Shown here: one piece after another, positions 51,358 through 60,147 of the stretch
Position numbering within the stretch: the stretch's first letter is position 1
Layout of the letters: each line of letters begins with the position of its first letter
DNA from: Chitinophaga japonensis
GTDB lineage: Bacteria; Bacteroidota; Bacteroidia; Chitinophagales; Chitinophagaceae
NCBI RefSeq assembly: GCF_007830125.1
Contig: NZ_VLLG01000003.1
Location: 672,247-736,246, forward strand
DNA: 64,000 nucleotides
Reading direction: 5' to 3'
Translations under genes and position numbers: made by a program
Notes under the pieces: model-generated
What the model was told of the DNA's origin: nothing
Seen by the model: the letters and a program-made list of their open reading frames with translations, nothing else
The model's database searches: none

Positions 51358-52701
51358 CTAGTTATACAACAGGTAATATACCTGTATACTGATCTTGTTC
51401 TGCCTGTTCTTGCTATCCCCGATCACCGCCCTGTTAAAGCTGCTCATGTAAGCGCCGCGTGTAGGTATCAGCAGCAGGCCGCGGGAATTGACATCCGTGC
51501 TGTTGATCTCGTTAATGCAGTACTGCGTGATATCATAAGTGTAGCGCGTATTTTCATGCAGCACATTGTCCACTATCAGGTTGCCGTACTGGTAGCTGCC
51601 ATAACTGTCTATCAGCGTATCCGTCACCTTGTTCTGCTTGTCCACTTCACAAAGGGTCATCGCCGGTGGCAGTGTATAGTAATCATTGTAGGTGCCGGCA
51701 ATGGGCTCTACGGTCAGTGTAGCCCGCATTACCTTGAAAAATTTACCTACCGAAGCCAGCCCTTTAATGTAAGGCATGTCAATACGCGTAACAATGCCGG
51801 ATAGCGGCTGTATAAACGTCATGTTGCCCGTTTGCGTGCTGCTTAAAGCATTGTTGGAGGCGCTTAATGCTGCCAGTGGCGTGCCCGTTCTGTCTGTGGA
51901 TACCTGGTTGAACTGCAGGCTCTGGTCGTACAGGTTCAGGTCTATGTGCCGTTCTTCCGTGATCGCTTCATTAATATGGTAATGCAGGCGCAGGATCACG
52001 GAGGTATCGCCGGCCAGGAGGCTGATGATATTACCGGCGTTGCTGCCCGGCTTCAGCGCCAGCCCTTTATAGTACTCCAGGAAGATGGTTTGGGTAGATA
52101 CCTCGTTGGCCTTGTTCTTGAACAACTGGAACAGGGGAGCGCCGTAGCTGGCAGGCAACTTTATGCGCAGGATGGTGTCTTCGCTGGGGCGTACTACCTG
52201 TTGCAGGCTGCCCAGCGGCTGGGAGGCCGTCTGGAAATCGTTATGACTGTACAGGTAGTAGTCGTCATCCCCACTTTCAATGGTTTGCAGCACTTCGTAT
52301 ACCTGGATGTCCTGCATGCGGGTGGTGTCTCCGTATATGGTGCGGTTGGTTTTCAGTTGCAGCTCCACGGAGTCGAACGTGGCGGATTCCTCCAGCGTGG
52401 GATTGCCGCCGGACGGCAGTTGCAACTTGAAGAAAGTACCGGCTGTTATACTGCCGAAATACGGGTCCTGTTGCCGGCCGCACAGCAGAATGCCGGTGCC
52501 GGAGGTAGGCACCGAATCCAGCAGCAGGGTCTGCATGTTCATGGTCACGGTATCTGCAACAATATAACTGGACTGCTGATCTGATACATCATAGCTGAAC
52601 CCTTCTTTGTCACAAGCGCTGTAGGCGGTTGCCAATAAAATGACAACCAATATTTTAATGTAGGGACGAGCGCACCCAAGCCGGCAAAAAGTACTGTTCA
52701 T
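51358..52701 (-). CDS. DUF4270-family lipoprotein
   Basis: 447 residues from the ATG at 52701; a TTG three codons upstream is less likely. Lipobox TAYSAC at about residue 31. The family is recognised by the early block ADTVTMNMQTLLLDSVPTSG followed by GILLCGRQQDPYFGSITAGTFFKL, and a late RGLLLIPTRGAYMSSFNRAVIGD. DUF4270 proteins are Bacteroidota envelope lipoproteins of unknown function; nothing here suggests a more exact role. Confidence 0.85.
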   Translation of the reverse strand: MNSTFCRLGCARPYIKILVVILLATAYSACDKEGFSYDVSDQQSSYIVADTVTMNMQTLLLDSVPTSGTGILLCGRQQDPYFGSITAGTFFKLQLPSGGNPTLEESATFDSVELQLKTNRTIYGDTTRMQDIQVYEVLQTIESGDDDYYLYSHNDFQTASQPLGSLQQVVRPSEDTILRIKLPASYGAPLFQLFKNKANEVSTQTIFLEYYKGLALKPGSNAGNIISLLAGDTSVILRLHYHINEAITEERHIDLNLYDQSLQFNQVSTDRTGTPLAALSASNNALSSTQTGNMTFIQPLSGIVTRIDMPYIKGLASVGKFFKVMRATLTVEPIAGTYNDYYTLPPAMTLCEVDKQNKVTDTLIDSYGSYQYGNLIVDNVLHENTRYTYDITQYCINEINSTDVNSRGLLLIPTRGAYMSSFNRAVIGDSKNRQNKISIQVYYLLYN

Positions 52702-52895
52702 GGAGCGCAATTTTAGACAGGAAGCCTGCTTTCCGCAGATTTAATATGCCAATGGCCGTTTTTTATCGATGAATCCGTATTAAGGCTCTCTATACAGCGG
52801 AGGAGGCCAAAAGGGAGGTAAAAGAGTAAACCGAGCGACTGGCAGATAAAATACGCCCTTTTATCCGCCAAAAGGGGAGATGTATCTATTTTATA

Positions 52896-52925
52896 TTTAT
52901 GCTAATACAAGGGCGGATAATTTTG
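52896..52925 (+). promoter_or_regulatory. Candidate promoter of the Kelch/DUF4907 operon
   Basis: TTTA (52896-52899), 18 bases, TAATTTTG (52918-52925, exact -7 consensus), 20 bases before the ATG at 52946. The -7 box overlaps one arm of a long-range inverted repeat, TTATCCGCC (52861-52869) with GGCGGATAA (52912-52920). Confidence 0.6.
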
Positions 52926-52945
52926 GCAGCTATAAAAATCAGAAA

Positions 52946-53968
52946 ATGTTTATGCGTTATTTAACAGGTTATTGTTTGCTGGTGTCTATGATGTTAATGA
53001 CCGCCTGCTCAGATAGTAGTGACGATACTTCCGATGAAGGTAACTGGATACAGAAGGTGGATTTTAAAGGGGTAGCCCGCTATGAGGCGGTGAGCTTCAC
53101 TATCAATGACACGGCTTTTGTGGGTAGCGGATACGATGGAGAAGACCGTTTGAAAGATTTCTATTCTTATGATGCAGAAAGAAATACCTGGACGCAAAGA
53201 GCTTCCCTGCCGGATGATGCGCCTGCCCGCAGCCATGCCGTTGCGTTTTCCATTAACGGGAAAGGGTACATGGGCACCGGGTATGATGGTGTCAATAAGC
53301 TGAACGACTTTTATGAGTATGACCCTGCTGCCAACGCATGGGCACCGAAGACTGCTTTCCCCGGCACCAAGCGTTACGGGGCGGTGGGTTTTTCCGTGAA
53401 GAATTATGGCTACATTGCCACCGGCTATGACGGCAACTGGCTGAACGATACCTGGCAGTACAATCCTGCTACGGATACCTGGTCGTCCAAAGCGGATGTG
53501 CCCAACACCAAAAGGACCGATGCCGTGGCTTTCGTGATTGCAGGCAAAGCGTACATCGCTACCGGCACCAGCAACCTGCAACTCACTAAGGAGCTGTCCA
53601 TGTACGATGCAGATGCGGATCAATGGACGCTCAAGCGCGAGATCATCAACTCCAGCGATGATGACTATGATGATGACTATTCGTCCATACAGGGTACCAA
53701 CTGCGCCGTGTTCGTGATGAACAACAAGGCTTACGTCTGCACCGGCTCTAAATCCAGCTCCGGTACTTCCTCTACTACCGTATGGGAATATGATGCGGTA
53801 AACGACCTGTGGGATGAAAAGCAGGCCTTTGAAGGAACAGCCCGTACCAGCGCGGTAGGCTTTGCCATCAAGAACAGGGGCTTTATTACCACCGGCGCCA
53901 GCGGCAGCACCCCGCTGAGCGATACCTGGGAATTTGATCCGCTGGCAGAATATGACAAAAATGATTAA
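52946..53968 (+). CDS. Kelch-repeat lipoprotein
   Basis: About 340 residues from the ATG at 52946; a second ATG follows at 52952. Lipobox MLMTAC at about residue 21. Six Kelch repeats of about 48 residues form a beta-propeller: each has a block like ARSHAVAFSINGKGYMGTGY followed by DFYEYDPAANAW. The function is unknown; such propellers bind sugars or proteins at the cell surface. An Asp-rich loop (SSDDDYDDDYSS, repeat 5) could bind calcium. The DUF4907 gene overlaps its 3' end. Confidence 0.88.
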   Translation: MFMRYLTGYCLLVSMMLMTACSDSSDDTSDEGNWIQKVDFKGVARYEAVSFTINDTAFVGSGYDGEDRLKDFYSYDAERNTWTQRASLPDDAPARSHAVAFSINGKGYMGTGYDGVNKLNDFYEYDPAANAWAPKTAFPGTKRYGAVGFSVKNYGYIATGYDGNWLNDTWQYNPATDTWSSKADVPNTKRTDAVAFVIAGKAYIATGTSNLQLTKELSMYDADADQWTLKREIINSSDDDYDDDYSSIQGTNCAVFVMNNKAYVCTGSKSSSGTSSTTVWEYDAVNDLWDEKQAFEGTARTSAVGFAIKNRGFITTGASGSTPLSDTWEFDPLAEYDKND

Positions 53969-54320
53969 GGGTAAGCACAAGATCGCAGTACTGCTGACCG
54001 GGAGCGTACTACTGCTGGTATTCATAGCGTTTACAACCGGCAGGCTGTCCCGGCAGCCGGCAAAGGCAACCGCAATGCAGGACAGCATTGCGGTTGTGCC
54101 TTTCCAAACCGCCGGAGGCTGGGGGTATGCCGTGAACGTAGGCGCCCATACCTACATTTACCAGGACATTATTCCGGCTGTGCCCGGCAAGAGCGCCTTC
54201 CGCACCCGGGAAGATGCGCTGCGCGTAGGCATGCTAGTGGCCGAAAAGCTGCGGAACCAGCAGGTACCCACCATCAGCCGGGAAGAGCTGGCCGCCATGA
54301 GTGTGATAGACGGCCAATAG
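53952..54320 (+). CDS. DUF4907-domain protein
   Basis: A small exported or membrane-anchored protein of about 122 residues with one N-terminal hydrophobic segment (IAVLLTGSVLLLVFIAF). The mature part GWGYAVNVGAHTYIYQDIIP followed by TREDALRVGMLVAEKL is the DUF4907 signature. Its start overlaps the end of the Kelch gene by 17 bases, so the two are translationally coupled and probably work together. ATG 53961 is an alternative start. No function is known for the family. Confidence 0.8.
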   Translation: MTKMIKGKHKIAVLLTGSVLLLVFIAFTTGRLSRQPAKATAMQDSIAVVPFQTAGGWGYAVNVGAHTYIYQDIIPAVPGKSAFRTREDALRVGMLVAEKLRNQQVPTISREELAAMSVIDGQ

Positions 54321-54394
54321 CTGCCGGCAGATTTTTAACATTTGCTTAAATGCTGTTAACAAACTTTAACAGAGACTTAACCCTATTGTAATGT

Positions 54395-55711
54395 ATGTTT
54401 ACCGCGCGTTTCAGCGGTATGATCAATTTTAAATATATCTACAGGAACAGGCTCTTTATCATTGGTTTGCATATTATCGCATGGACCTGTTTCCTGTTGC
54501 TTCCCTTTTTTATTTATCGCGTCCGGATACTGCACCCTTGGTTCTTTGCAAGGGAGCTGGTAGATAACCTGTTCCTGATAGGCGTGTTCTACCTGAACAT
54601 TTATGTGCTGATACCACGCTTTTTTACGCTGAAGCGGATCGTGTACTATTTTGGCTCCGTGCTGTTGGTCATTATGTTCATTACCATACAGCAGGCTACC
54701 CTGGACCATTACTTTATGCGGTATATGGTTGCGCATCCCGAAGAAATAAAATTACCGCCCAATATCACAACAGACAGCACCGGGAAAGTAACTTTTACGC
54801 CCGCCCGCCCGTTTATGGGATATCGCGCGTTGAGCATCGCCACAAGGGGGAGACACCTGTATACCCTTACCAGGGGACAGGCGGGCGCGCCTGCAGGCAG
54901 GATACGGCATCACGGACCACACCTGCCCCTGGCGAATGACTCGGCGGCGGTAGCCCTGGCCATTCCTGCCATGCCGATGGGCCCGCCACCGTTCTGGCAA
55001 CGGCTGTTGTTTCCGGAAGTGCTGCGCAAGTCGGTGCTGGCGGCTTTGCTCATGCTGCTGATGAGCGGGTTCATCAAAATAGCGCAGGAATGGTTTAAAA
55101 GCGAACAGCAGCGGGAAGCGCTGAAAGTGGAGAAGCTGCACGCGGAATTAAAATTTTTAAAGTCGCAGATTAATCCTCACTTCCTTTTTAACTGTCTAAA
55201 TACCATCTATTCGCTGGCGCATAAACATTCCGCGCAAACCGAGCATGCCATTGTGAAGCTGTCTACCATTATGCGGTACATGATCTATGAGTCCAACGAG
55301 GAAATGGTGCAGTTGCAGCATGAATTGCAGTATCTGCGGGATTATATCGATATACAAAAACTGAGATTGCCTGCCGGCATACAGGTAGATTACACGGAAA
55401 GCGGGAATGCCGGCGGTTTGTGGATAGAGCCCATGCTGCTGATACCCTTTGTAGAGAACGCCTTCAAGCATGGTATCAGCTATACGGATCATTCTTTCAT
55501 TAGTATAGTAGTAACGATAGAAGGACATACAGTACGGCTGGTGGTAAAGAACAGCTTGTTCCCGCAACGGGTGGCAGAGCAGGGCGGCATTGGCCTGCAG
55601 AACGTAATGAAGCGGCTGGAGCTGTTATATACCAACAAACATGAGATAACGGTCACGGAAAAAGAACACCAATTTATTGCTGATCTAAAAATAGTGTTGA
55701 AAAATGATTAA
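54395..55711 (+). CDS. LytS/YehU-type sensor histidine kinase
   Basis: A 438-residue membrane kinase; ATG 54419 is a possible alternative start. Helices at about 20-45, 55-75, 85-105 and 210-235 surround a periplasmic stretch (about 110-205). The His-kinase domain has the phospho-acceptor in LKSQINPHFLFNCLNT (about 260) and the ATP-binding N-box in FVENAFKHG, with GGIGLQNVMKRLEL near the end. Its partner response regulator overlaps the 3' end by 8 bases. Confidence 0.93.
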   Translation: MFTARFSGMINFKYIYRNRLFIIGLHIIAWTCFLLLPFFIYRVRILHPWFFARELVDNLFLIGVFYLNIYVLIPRFFTLKRIVYYFGSVLLVIMFITIQQATLDHYFMRYMVAHPEEIKLPPNITTDSTGKVTFTPARPFMGYRALSIATRGRHLYTLTRGQAGAPAGRIRHHGPHLPLANDSAAVALAIPAMPMGPPPFWQRLLFPEVLRKSVLAALLMLLMSGFIKIAQEWFKSEQQREALKVEKLHAELKFLKSQINPHFLFNCLNTIYSLAHKHSAQTEHAIVKLSTIMRYMIYESNEEMVQLQHELQYLRDYIDIQKLRLPAGIQVDYTESGNAGGLWIEPMLLIPFVENAFKHGISYTDHSFISIVVTIEGHTVRLVVKNSLFPQRVAEQGGIGLQNVMKRLELLYTNKHEITVTEKEHQFIADLKIVLKND

Positions 55712-56408
55712 GTGTATCGCAGTGGACGATGAGCCCCTGGCACTGGAGATCATTACGGACTTTGCCCGCAAGGTGCCGTTCCTGTCCCTGGTGCAGACCT
55801 TTGAAAACGCCGCAGAAGCTATGCGGTTTCTGCAGGATGAAAGGGTAGACCTGGTATTCCTGGACATTAAAATGCCGGACATCAACGGCATCCAGTTCCT
55901 GAAATCCCTGAAATATCCGCCCCTGGTGATATTCACCACAGCTTACGGGGAATATGCCCTGGATGGCTACGACCTGGACGTAGTGGATTATCTCCTGAAG
56001 CCCGTTCCCTTTGAGCGTTTCCTGCGCGCCGCTTCCAAAGCACAGGAGTACCTGGCGGTATCCCAGCAGAAGAATGGCGACAATGGCTACGTGAACGACT
56101 ATATTTTTATTAAAACAGAGTATAAGATCATTAAGATCAACCTGGAGGATATCCTTTTCATTGAAGCACTGAAAGATTATACGAAGATCTATACGCCTTA
56201 CCAGCCCGTGCTTACACTGCGCAGCCTTAAATCCTTTGAAACACGCCTGCCCTCCGATAAATTCATCCGGGTGCACCGTTCTTATCTGGTGTCATTGAAT
56301 AAGATCAACTCCGTGGAAAAGAATACCGTGATGATTGCCAACCAGTCCATTCCTATCAGTGACGGTTACCGGGAACGGTTCTATGACGTGATAACGAGAA
56401 ACAGTTGA
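55704..56408 (+). CDS. LytTR-type response regulator
   Basis: A 234-residue regulator. The receiver domain (about 1-118) has the acidic pair in CIAVDDEPLAL, the phospho-Asp in VFLDIKMPDING (about 54) and the Lys in VDYLLKPVPFERF. The C-terminal LytTR DNA-binding domain (about 130-232) has IFIKTEYKIIKINLEDILFIEALKDY split by its beta turns, and FIRVHRSYLVSLNKI. Pairs with the LytS-like kinase immediately upstream; the target genes are not evident. Confidence 0.95.
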   Translation: MIKCIAVDDEPLALEIITDFARKVPFLSLVQTFENAAEAMRFLQDERVDLVFLDIKMPDINGIQFLKSLKYPPLVIFTTAYGEYALDGYDLDVVDYLLKPVPFERFLRAASKAQEYLAVSQQKNGDNGYVNDYIFIKTEYKIIKINLEDILFIEALKDYTKIYTPYQPVLTLRSLKSFETRLPSDKFIRVHRSYLVSLNKINSVEKNTVMIANQSIPISDGYRERFYDVITRNS

Positions 56409-57473
56409 TCATTTCATCTGCCTGATCCATTCCTTCACCAGCTCCAGCCCTTCTTTGTGCGTGAGCTTGCGGCTTAGTTCCGGCATCATGATGCCCGGGT
56501 CGGTAGATTCCATACGGTACACGAGAATGGATTTTTCCGGGTGGCCGGGCACAATGTCAAACTGCAGGTCGGCCGAGCCGCGGCCCGCCGCTACCGGCGT
56601 TTTCCGGATACCTATTTTTACAGGGTCTTTTTCGCTGGCCAGCAGGAAGAGGCCCGATGTGCTGGCCGGGCCGTTTTGCTTATGACAGTGCGCGCAGTTG
56701 ATCTCCAGCCAGATGCGGGCCCTGTCCGCCAGGGTGCCGGTTTGCGGATCGTTCCATACCGGCGCCCTGGGCGCGTGCGATGCATCGTCCAGCCCGCGCA
56801 GCATACCGGCTTTTATCCAGTGCTGCAACTGGTTTTCAGGGCCGCTTGCATAATCGTAGTCCCCGTTCAGTTGCCGTGCGGTAGGCCCTATGGGGGTCAT
56901 TACTTCGTTGGTGTTATGGCAGCCCTTGCACTGGTTCAGGTTGGGGATGCTGTAATCAAGGCTTACCGTATGCCCGTTGGCGTTAGTGAAGCTAACGGGC
57001 TTCCGGTCGCCGGCCACTTCCAGCCAGGCGTCCGTCTGCTCCTCGTTCCAGATATACACCAGCGCTTTCCAGCCGCCGGTTTCGTGCATCAGCAGCCGGG
57101 TTTCCAGGAGCCGGCGCCCTTTCTCCGGGTGGCGGAAATCCTGCGGGTACCAGAAGGTTTTAATGAGCGTGGTGCCGATGGGAAAGTGCAGCACGTCCAC
57201 GGAATCATAGGTGATCGCGCTATCCGCCGGCAACTGTATGAAGCGGGACTTTTCCGCGTAGTCGGAAAACAGCGGCGTATTCAACTGGTAGGGCACAACG
57301 TCTTCAGCGGGGACCAGGTCAGCCATGTTGCCGGTAAAAAATCCGTATTCAGACAGCATCTCCCTGGGCGCAGCTCCGGGCGTTTCTGCAGCGGGCTGCA
57401 GGCCGGAAGCCAGCAGCACTGTGAGCAGGCCGGCGCCCAGGACACAAAAAACGATATGACGAACTGCTTGCAT
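56409..57473 (-). CDS. Exported dihaem c-type cytochrome (SO2930-like)
   Basis: A 354-residue protein with an N-terminal signal (IVFCVLGAGLLTVLLASG). Two haem-attachment motifs are seen: QCKGCHNT (about residue 190) and CAHCHKQ (about 260). EYGFFTGNMADLVPAEDVVPYQLNTPLFSDYA is split over the conserved N-terminal region of the family. It is encoded 14 bases downstream of a beta-helix protein, a pairing known for this family (SO2930-type). Electron donor and acceptor are unknown. Confidence 0.85.
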   Translation of the reverse strand: MQAVRHIVFCVLGAGLLTVLLASGLQPAAETPGAAPREMLSEYGFFTGNMADLVPAEDVVPYQLNTPLFSDYAEKSRFIQLPADSAITYDSVDVLHFPIGTTLIKTFWYPQDFRHPEKGRRLLETRLLMHETGGWKALVYIWNEEQTDAWLEVAGDRKPVSFTNANGHTVSLDYSIPNLNQCKGCHNTNEVMTPIGPTARQLNGDYDYASGPENQLQHWIKAGMLRGLDDASHAPRAPVWNDPQTGTLADRARIWLEINCAHCHKQNGPASTSGLFLLASEKDPVKIGIRKTPVAAGRGSADLQFDIVPGHPEKSILVYRMESTDPGIMMPELSRKLTHKEGLELVKEWIRQMK

Positions 57474-57487
57474 AGTGACATACGAAA

Positions 57488-58696
57488 CTAATAGCTGACC
57501 GTAGTGGCTACCGGATTGCTGCAGTCATAAAGGTCCATATTGCGCGATACATTTTTGAACTTGTTGCCCGCATCCAGGTTGGCAAAGCTGGCATTGTTAT
57601 TATCGCTGATGCAGATGCGGTATTCCGGTTTGTATCGCCCGTTGCCGTCCGTCCATTCCTGGTTGAGGATACCGTCGTAAATGATATGCGGCACGTTTTT
57701 CCCGAAACGCAGCTTGAACCGGAACATCATGCCCATGCGCCCTTTGCCCTGGAACCGTACCCGGTCGCGCAGGTAGTCATTATCATGCACGTATACATTG
57801 GAAGGATAAGGATCGTACAGCGAGTCATTGATCGGGTTCTCCGTCATGAAGTAGCTGATAATGGCGGTCCCTGCGCTGTTGTTGTAATGGATCTTGTTAT
57901 TATACACTTCCACATGGCTGGTGGCCAGCACCATGACGCCGGTGCCGGCCGGCACCTTGGCTACGGTATTGCCTTTGGGCGCAAAATTGGGGAAATTGTT
58001 GTGGTGTATGTTGTTGTTGTATACTTTAACATAGCCGCCTTTTTTCTGTACCAGGTCCGGCAGGTCAAATACCAGTATGCCGCCGGTGTTCTCCAGTGCT
58101 TCGTTCTGGTACACTTCCGCATGCAGGGAGTTCTCTATCTCTATACCGGCCACGTTGTTCTTTGCAATGCAGTTCCGCACTACAATATCGCTGGACTGTC
58201 CTACATACAGCCCCGCATCGGAAGCGCCGATGGCAATGCAACTGTCTATCAGCACTTGCCGGCACTGCACCGGGTACAGGCCGTAGGCGCCATTCTCTTT
58301 GACCGGCGGCCCGGTCCACTCCACCTTTACCTGTTTGAAGGCGATGCCCTTCACCTGCATGGTTTTGATGCCGTCTCCCTTAGTGTCCTGCACGGTAAGG
58401 TCCCGTATGGTGATGTCTTCCGCGTTGGACACGCGCAGCCCTTCCGCGCCTTCCGTTTGCCCTTTGAAGCTGAGAATGGTCTTGTCCATTCCGGCGCCTT
58501 TGATCAGTATTTTTTTCTTGCCTTCCAGGGAGAGGGTAGAGGATAGCTGGAACTGCCCGGCCGGTAATTCTATCACGCTGCCGTCTTCGGCCATGATGAG
58601 CTGCCGCTGGATTTTTTTCTGCATGTCCTGTTGGGCATAAACGGGCTGTTGGCATATTACCAGTGCGCCCAGGGTTAAGATGGGGAGTAAGCGCAT
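57488..58696 (-). CDS. Exported right-handed parallel beta-helix protein
   Basis: A 402-residue protein with a signal peptide to about residue 21 (PVYAQ). The body is made of beta-helix rungs: ELPAGQFQLSSTLSLEG at the start, then repeated blocks such as ITIRDLTVQDTKGDGIKTM, VLIDSCIAIGASDAGLYVG and IVVRNCIAKNNVAGIEIENS. It resembles pectate-lyase-like folds and the NosD/CASH type, but no catalytic residues can be named. It lies next to the dihaem cytochrome gene and likely acts in the same periplasmic or surface process. Confidence 0.85.
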   Translation of the reverse strand: MRLLPILTLGALVICQQPVYAQQDMQKKIQRQLIMAEDGSVIELPAGQFQLSSTLSLEGKKKILIKGAGMDKTILSFKGQTEGAEGLRVSNAEDITIRDLTVQDTKGDGIKTMQVKGIAFKQVKVEWTGPPVKENGAYGLYPVQCRQVLIDSCIAIGASDAGLYVGQSSDIVVRNCIAKNNVAGIEIENSLHAEVYQNEALENTGGILVFDLPDLVQKKGGYVKVYNNNIHHNNFPNFAPKGNTVAKVPAGTGVMVLATSHVEVYNNKIHYNNSAGTAIISYFMTENPINDSLYDPYPSNVYVHDNDYLRDRVRFQGKGRMGMMFRFKLRFGKNVPHIIYDGILNQEWTDGNGRYKPEYRICISDNNNASFANLDAGNKFKNVSRNMDLYDCSNPVATTVSY

Positions 58697-58768
58697 AATA
58701 CGTGGTTTTTACAGGCTACTTAAATATACGGAAAAAAGCGGAGGGGATAGGGGAAGAGTTACAATAAA

Positions 58769-58805
58769 AAAAATCCCGTTTACCAGCCGGGTAAACGGGA
58801 TTTTT
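58769..58805 (-). terminator. Strong terminator after the cysteine desulfurase gene
   Basis: A perfect 16-base-pair stem (58769-58784 with 58790-58805), loop AGCCG, framed by A and T tracts so that it can work on both strands. It separates the cysteine desulfurase gene from the beta-helix operon, both on the minus strand. Confidence 0.9.
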
Positions 58806-58826
58806 ATGCTTATTATGAATGATCCA

Positions 58827-59954
58827 TCACACCAGCTCCTTCAGCTTCTCCACCACCGCATCCACTTCCTCTTTCGTATTATCCCTGGAGAAGGAAAAGC
58901 GCACGCTTACCCGGTTGGGATCGCTGCTAAGCGCGCGTATCACGTGCGAGCCTGCATCGGCGCCGGAAGTACAGGCGCTGCCGCCTGAGGCGCAGATGCC
59001 GTTGATATCCAGGTTAAAGAGCAGCATCTCGCTTTTCTCTGACTTGGGGAAAGATGCATTCAATACCGTATACAGGCTGCGCCCGTACAGGTCGCCGTTA
59101 AAAGCAACGCCGGGAATGTGCTGTTGCAGTTGTGCCGCCATGTACAGGCGCAGGTCGTTGATATACCTGCTGTGCTCCTCGTAATGTTCGGTGGCCAGCT
59201 CCAGCGCTTTGGCAAAACCTACAATGCCGTAGAGGTTCTCCGTGCCAGCCCGCATATTGCGCTCCTGCGCGCCGCCCTGTATGTAAGGTTTTATTTTTAC
59301 GTTCTCGTTAATGTACAGTATTCCCACACCTTTGGGCCCGTGAAACTTATGCCCGGCGCCGTTAATGAAATGCACCGGCGTGTTGCGCAGGTCAAAAGGG
59401 TAGTGGCCCACCGTCTGCACGGTATCGGAATGGAAGATGGCGTCAAATTCCTTGCAAAGGTTGCCTACGGCATGCAGGTCCAGCAGGTTGCCTATTTCAT
59501 TATTGGCATGCATCAGGGTGACCAGGCATCTTTTGGCGGAACCGGCCAGCAACTGGCGCAGGTGCTCCAGGTCCACATGCCCGTTGGGCAGCAGGTTTAC
59601 TTCAGAGAGCTGTATGCCCTGGCTGCTGTGCAGTTGCTCCACCGTATGCAGGGTGGCATGGTGCTCAATAGCGGAGGTAATAATATGCCGGCAGCCCAGG
59701 TCCCGGATGGCGGCGGTGATGGCCGTGTTGCTGCTTTCCGTGCCGCCGGAGGTAAAGAATATTTCCCCCGGATGCGCATTCAATATGCGGGCTACGGATT
59801 TGCGGGCATTCTCAATGCCCAGTTTTGATTCCCGTCCGTAAGAATAGATAGCGGAAGGATTGCCGAACTTTTCCGTCATGTATGGTAGCATGGCATCCAG
59901 TACGGCCGGGTCCAGCGGAGTGGTGGCTGCATTGTCGAAGTAGATCCTTTTCAA
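58827..59954 (-). CDS. Cysteine desulfurase (NifS/IscS type)
   Basis: 375 residues if the TTG at 59954 is the start; the frame is open for 110 more codons upstream, but that part translates spacer repeats. The protein begins KRIYFDNAATTPLDPAVLDAML, as expected for the family. The PLP lysine lies in GAGHKFHGPKGVGILY and the catalytic Cys in ICASGGSACTSGA. It takes sulfur from cysteine for Fe-S clusters or tRNA thiolation. No iscU- or suf-type genes lie nearby. The TTG start is unusual but is the only candidate at the right place. Confidence 0.93.
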   Translation of the reverse strand: MKRIYFDNAATTPLDPAVLDAMLPYMTEKFGNPSAIYSYGRESKLGIENARKSVARILNAHPGEIFFTSGGTESSNTAITAAIRDLGCRHIITSAIEHHATLHTVEQLHSSQGIQLSEVNLLPNGHVDLEHLRQLLAGSAKRCLVTLMHANNEIGNLLDLHAVGNLCKEFDAIFHSDTVQTVGHYPFDLRNTPVHFINGAGHKFHGPKGVGILYINENVKIKPYIQGGAQERNMRAGTENLYGIVGFAKALELATEHYEEHSRYINDLRLYMAAQLQQHIPGVAFNGDLYGRSLYTVLNASFPKSEKSEMLLFNLDINGICASGGSACTSGADAGSHVIRALSSDPNRVSVRFSFSRDNTKEEVDAVVEKLKELV

Positions 59955-60016
59955 AGCGGTTGGTGGTTTTTGATAAAAAAAATGGGCGCTTATAAAGCGC
60001 CCACAAAGGTCTGTAA

Positions 60017-60141
60017 AAATTCCAAAATCCGAACTCCAAATTCTAAAGTTTGCACATACCCCCTGAGCTATTGGCAGATTGTAATGTACCAGGACGTATC
60101 CCTCCGTTTGGAATTTGGGACTTGGGATTTGGAATTTGAAA
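60017..60141. repeat. Inverted heptamer arrays between glmM and the cysteine desulfurase gene
   Basis: Left arm: five units of AAATTCC type (60017-60051). Right arm: five units of TTTGGAA/TTTGGGA type (60107-60141), 7 bases beyond which the minus-strand mutase gene ends. The arms are imperfect inverted complements with a 55-base centre. Same architecture as the his-trp spacers, different word. Confidence 0.8.
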
Positions 60142-60147
60142 TTTTTG

